The position numbers and the translations under genes are program-made. Source: Glandiceps talaboti (Eukaryota; Hemichordata; Enteropneusta; Spengelidae). From it: 64,000 nucleotides of DNA. The notes beneath the pieces are model-generated. The model was not told the DNA's origin. It made no database searches and saw only the letters and a program-made list of their open reading frames with translations. The stretch covers positions 15,890,000 through 15,953,999 of the forward strand of contig NC_135558.1 in assembly GCF_964340395.1 (NCBI RefSeq), read 5' to 3'. The stretch's first letter is position 1, and each line of letters starts with the position of its first letter. Below, in pieces: positions 61,691 to 64,000 of this stretch.

Positions 61691-62115
61691 CTAAAGACAA
61701 TGAGAAATGGACGTCTCGCGTTACGTACTAAATGAAAATGAAACACTTCATGTGTGTTCTTATATATACACGCTTTATTAAACATAAACCAGACTACAAA
61801 CGACGATTAACAATGGACGTTCTACAAATATGAATAACACATACATGTACATGTGTTCCATTTAATGCAAAAAGACGTAAGCTAGTCTAAAGACAATCAG
61901 AAATGGACATCTCAAGTTGAGTACTATGCTAACTACTTCATACGTCCATTTATTTGTGCATTATTAGGCGCAAGTCGGGATGAAGACGATACGAAATCGA
62001 CATTTCATATATTGATCATCAGTGTGATTATGAACAACGTAAATGTGTTCTTGTAATGTAATATACATACGCTGCAGTAAAGACAATTAGAAATGGACAT
62101 CTTCGACTGAATAAG
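61691..62115 (+). repeat. ~95-bp degenerate tandem repeat, five copies
   Basis: The landmark CTAAAGACAAT.AGAAATGGAC, with variants, recurs at about 61691, 61793, 61887, 61979 and 62077 (spacings 92-102). Intervening parts share TTCAT.CGT/TTCTTAT and ACATACAT-like words. Confidence 0.75.
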
Positions 62116-62390
62116 TATCACGTACATTTCTAGGATCTAGTATAACAATTTATAGAACTACATATTTCCAAATATCTGACTCTGGGAATCCTTGGACCAT
62201 AAGCTTACTGTCGTGACCACCCCTTTTCAACTTTTCAAATAGATTGACCCATACATCGAGATAATAGGCACATACCATAGAGGCTAACATTCTGAAATGG
62301 TAGGGTAGGTAAGGAGAGAGGGGCAAACACTTATTTTACAATGAAATCTTATGTTAAATATCTTGGTTTTGATATGTACATATACATGTG
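62116..62390. other. Short stretch without a gene
   Basis: No recognised feature. Confidence 0.45.
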
Positions 62391-62487
62391 TACATACATA
62401 CATACATACATACATACATACATACATACATACATACATACATACATACATACATACATACATACATACATACAGACAGACATACAT

Positions 62488-62546
<59 letters not shown>

Positions 62547-62565
62547 TATACATGTATTACATCAC
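62391..62565 (+). repeat. (CATA)n followed by (CAGA)n, with shared 3' flank
   Basis: About 20 CATA units, then about 16 CAGA units, ending in CATATACATGTATTACATCA. The same order of GACA array and CATATACATGTAT.ACATCAC flank occurs at 21.76 kb. Confidence 0.95.
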
Positions 62566-63090
62566 CACCCCACTCCTCCACCCCACACACAAAAAAGAAA
62601 CCAAAAAAAAACCAACACAATGAAATGTAAGTCTTAGTTCCTTTCTTGCAACCCTTATTTTGAAATTGCCACTGACATAAGCAGTATGATATATGCCAGT
62701 GCTAGTATTACATGCAGGGACATCATCATCAGACATCCTAGCTTAGTGATAAATGACACCTCCTGACCTGGTGACACCTTTGTTCCCTACATCACACCTT
62801 TAGTACTGCAAGTATTCATTTTGTTCGCCTCCTATGTTGTAAATAATATGAAAACACAAGCCAGACGACATGCTAACCCAAAGTTTCTCTGTTTACTTAG
62901 GACCTCCTCTTCACACAATACTCGACAAGCGGTAGTCAACGCCGTTTTGCTGTTCTAACTTGAAAGAATGTACATCAATTCTACAATTTGGAATTACGGA
63001 TTTGTTTGGGTGTAGATTTCAAGTGATGAAATAAACATCAATATGTAATATATTTCGCCAGTTGTAAATTACAGTCTTTTGTTAACTTAT
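62566..63090. other. Stretch without a gene
   Basis: No recognised feature. Confidence 0.45.
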
Positions 63091-63094
63091 TTCA

Positions 63095-63575
63095 AATACC
63101 AGTACTGGGTTCCAATTTTGTTTCTCTGCAAGGTGCCATTCTAAAATAACGGATTTTAATTTCTGTCATGCTACAATTTCTATACTTGCAGTACAAGGTT
63201 TCACGCCAAAATTTTGGTCATATGTAGAGGATTTTAAATTTTATCATCCTGCAATTTCCATATTTATAGAACACGGCTTCAATTTAGAATTTGGAAACGT
63301 AATGTAGTGAATTATAAATTCTACCCTGCTATAATTTCTATATTTTCAGTACAAAGTTTCGTTCTAATAATTTGGTTAAATGTAGTAGATTACAATTTTA
63401 TGGTATAACAATTTCTATATTTGCAGTACAAGGTTCGATTTACAATTAGGAAAATCAATGTAATGGATTATGACTTCTGTCATACTATAAATAATTTCTA
63501 TATTCGCAGTACAATGTTTCACTTCAAATTTTGGTAAACTGTAGTGGATTATAACTTCTATTAAGGTACAATAGC
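63095..63575 (+). repeat. ~80-bp tandem repeat, five to six copies
   Basis: CAATTTCTATA.TTGCAGTAC, with variants, recurs at 63174, 63252, 63332, 63409 and 63492 (spacings 77-83). Each is followed by AAGGTTTC..., an AATTTTGGT/AATTTAGGA segment, and GTAGTGGATTATAA.TTCT. An earlier worn unit lies at about 63095-63173. The AATTTTGGT segment recalls the AATCTACC family, but the relation is uncertain. Confidence 0.85.
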
Positions 63576-64000
63576 ACTATATATGTAATTTGTATCTTTT
63601 TTGTTTGTGGAGGTTGGCAGATAAACATACAAATGCATTCATACATACATGTATATAGCCTGATAAAAAACACTGACTGAAGTTTGATGGCAATTACTGT
63701 ATACAATGTATGTCTGTCAGTTCACTTTTATCAAACAAATTTTGGTACACTTGATACATTAGTTTACAAATGCAATTATACAAGTTGGACATTGATGCAA
63801 ATATACGATGCACGTTTTCCAGCTTCCATTTTTTTTTCGATTTTTTTTTTTTTTTTTTAGTAGATTTGACAAATTAGCTTTACAAAACATGCAATCATAC
63901 ATGTCAGTCCTTGTCTTCCAGGCAAGCTTACTTTTCTACATTCCTCGTTCTAGAAGCTCTGACAGGCCAGTTTGATTAATAGGCACAGCGGGAAACAGAC
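63576..64000. other. Stretch without a gene
   Basis: T runs near 63829-63860; otherwise nothing recognised. Confidence 0.45.

Overview
This window looks like non-coding DNA from an animal nuclear genome. It is AT-rich and has no long open reading frames, operons, ribosome binding sites or recognisable protein domains. Instead it carries many microsatellites (GACA, CATA, CA, CT, pentanucleotides), homopolymer tracts, and low-copy, diverged tandem repeats. The palindromic word ACATGTACATGT recurs often, and dispersed short inverted-repeat elements are present. This style suits a marine invertebrate, perhaps a mollusc or another lophotrochozoan, but an invertebrate deuterostome is also possible; I cannot fix the species. 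It is probably intergenic sequence or the inside of very large introns.

Layout. 0-16 kb holds the first copies of a dispersed TIR-bearing repeat family (here called the AATCTACC family; 1.5, 2.9-3.3 and 14.4 kb), a long (CT)n tract (6.2 kb), a 333-bp near-palindrome (8.5 kb), several diverged tandem repeats, a candidate TTAA-flanked MITE (11.1 kb) and three direct-repeat-1 nuclear-receptor-like motifs at exact 32-bp spacing (13.4 kb). 16-25 kb holds a 115-bp repeat, a ~185-bp repeat, GACA arrays and a duplicated CATA/CA block. 27-37 kb holds a duplicated octamer/homeodomain-motif block, a ~950-bp array rich in GGGTTGAACTGGG, a 270-bp inverted-repeat element, a ~34-bp array and further AATCTACC-family copies. 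40-47 kb holds tandem repeats of 168, 26, 121 and ~79 bp, plus two tiny in-frame ORFs on the minus strand near 41.7-41.9 kb with good start contexts. 48-64 kb holds GT, TATG and 15-bp arrays, ~450 bp of pentanucleotide repeats, an inverted AATCTACC copy, two copies of a SINE-like fragment, and two more diverged arrays (~95 and ~80 bp periods).

No gene could be named with confidence, and no known multi-gene system is visible. The most interesting features are the dispersed element family that also occurs as tandem arrays, the long foldback structures, the small ORF pair sitting on a perfect RFX-type X-box, the regularly spaced DR1-like motifs, and the sheer number of independent low-copy tandem duplications.
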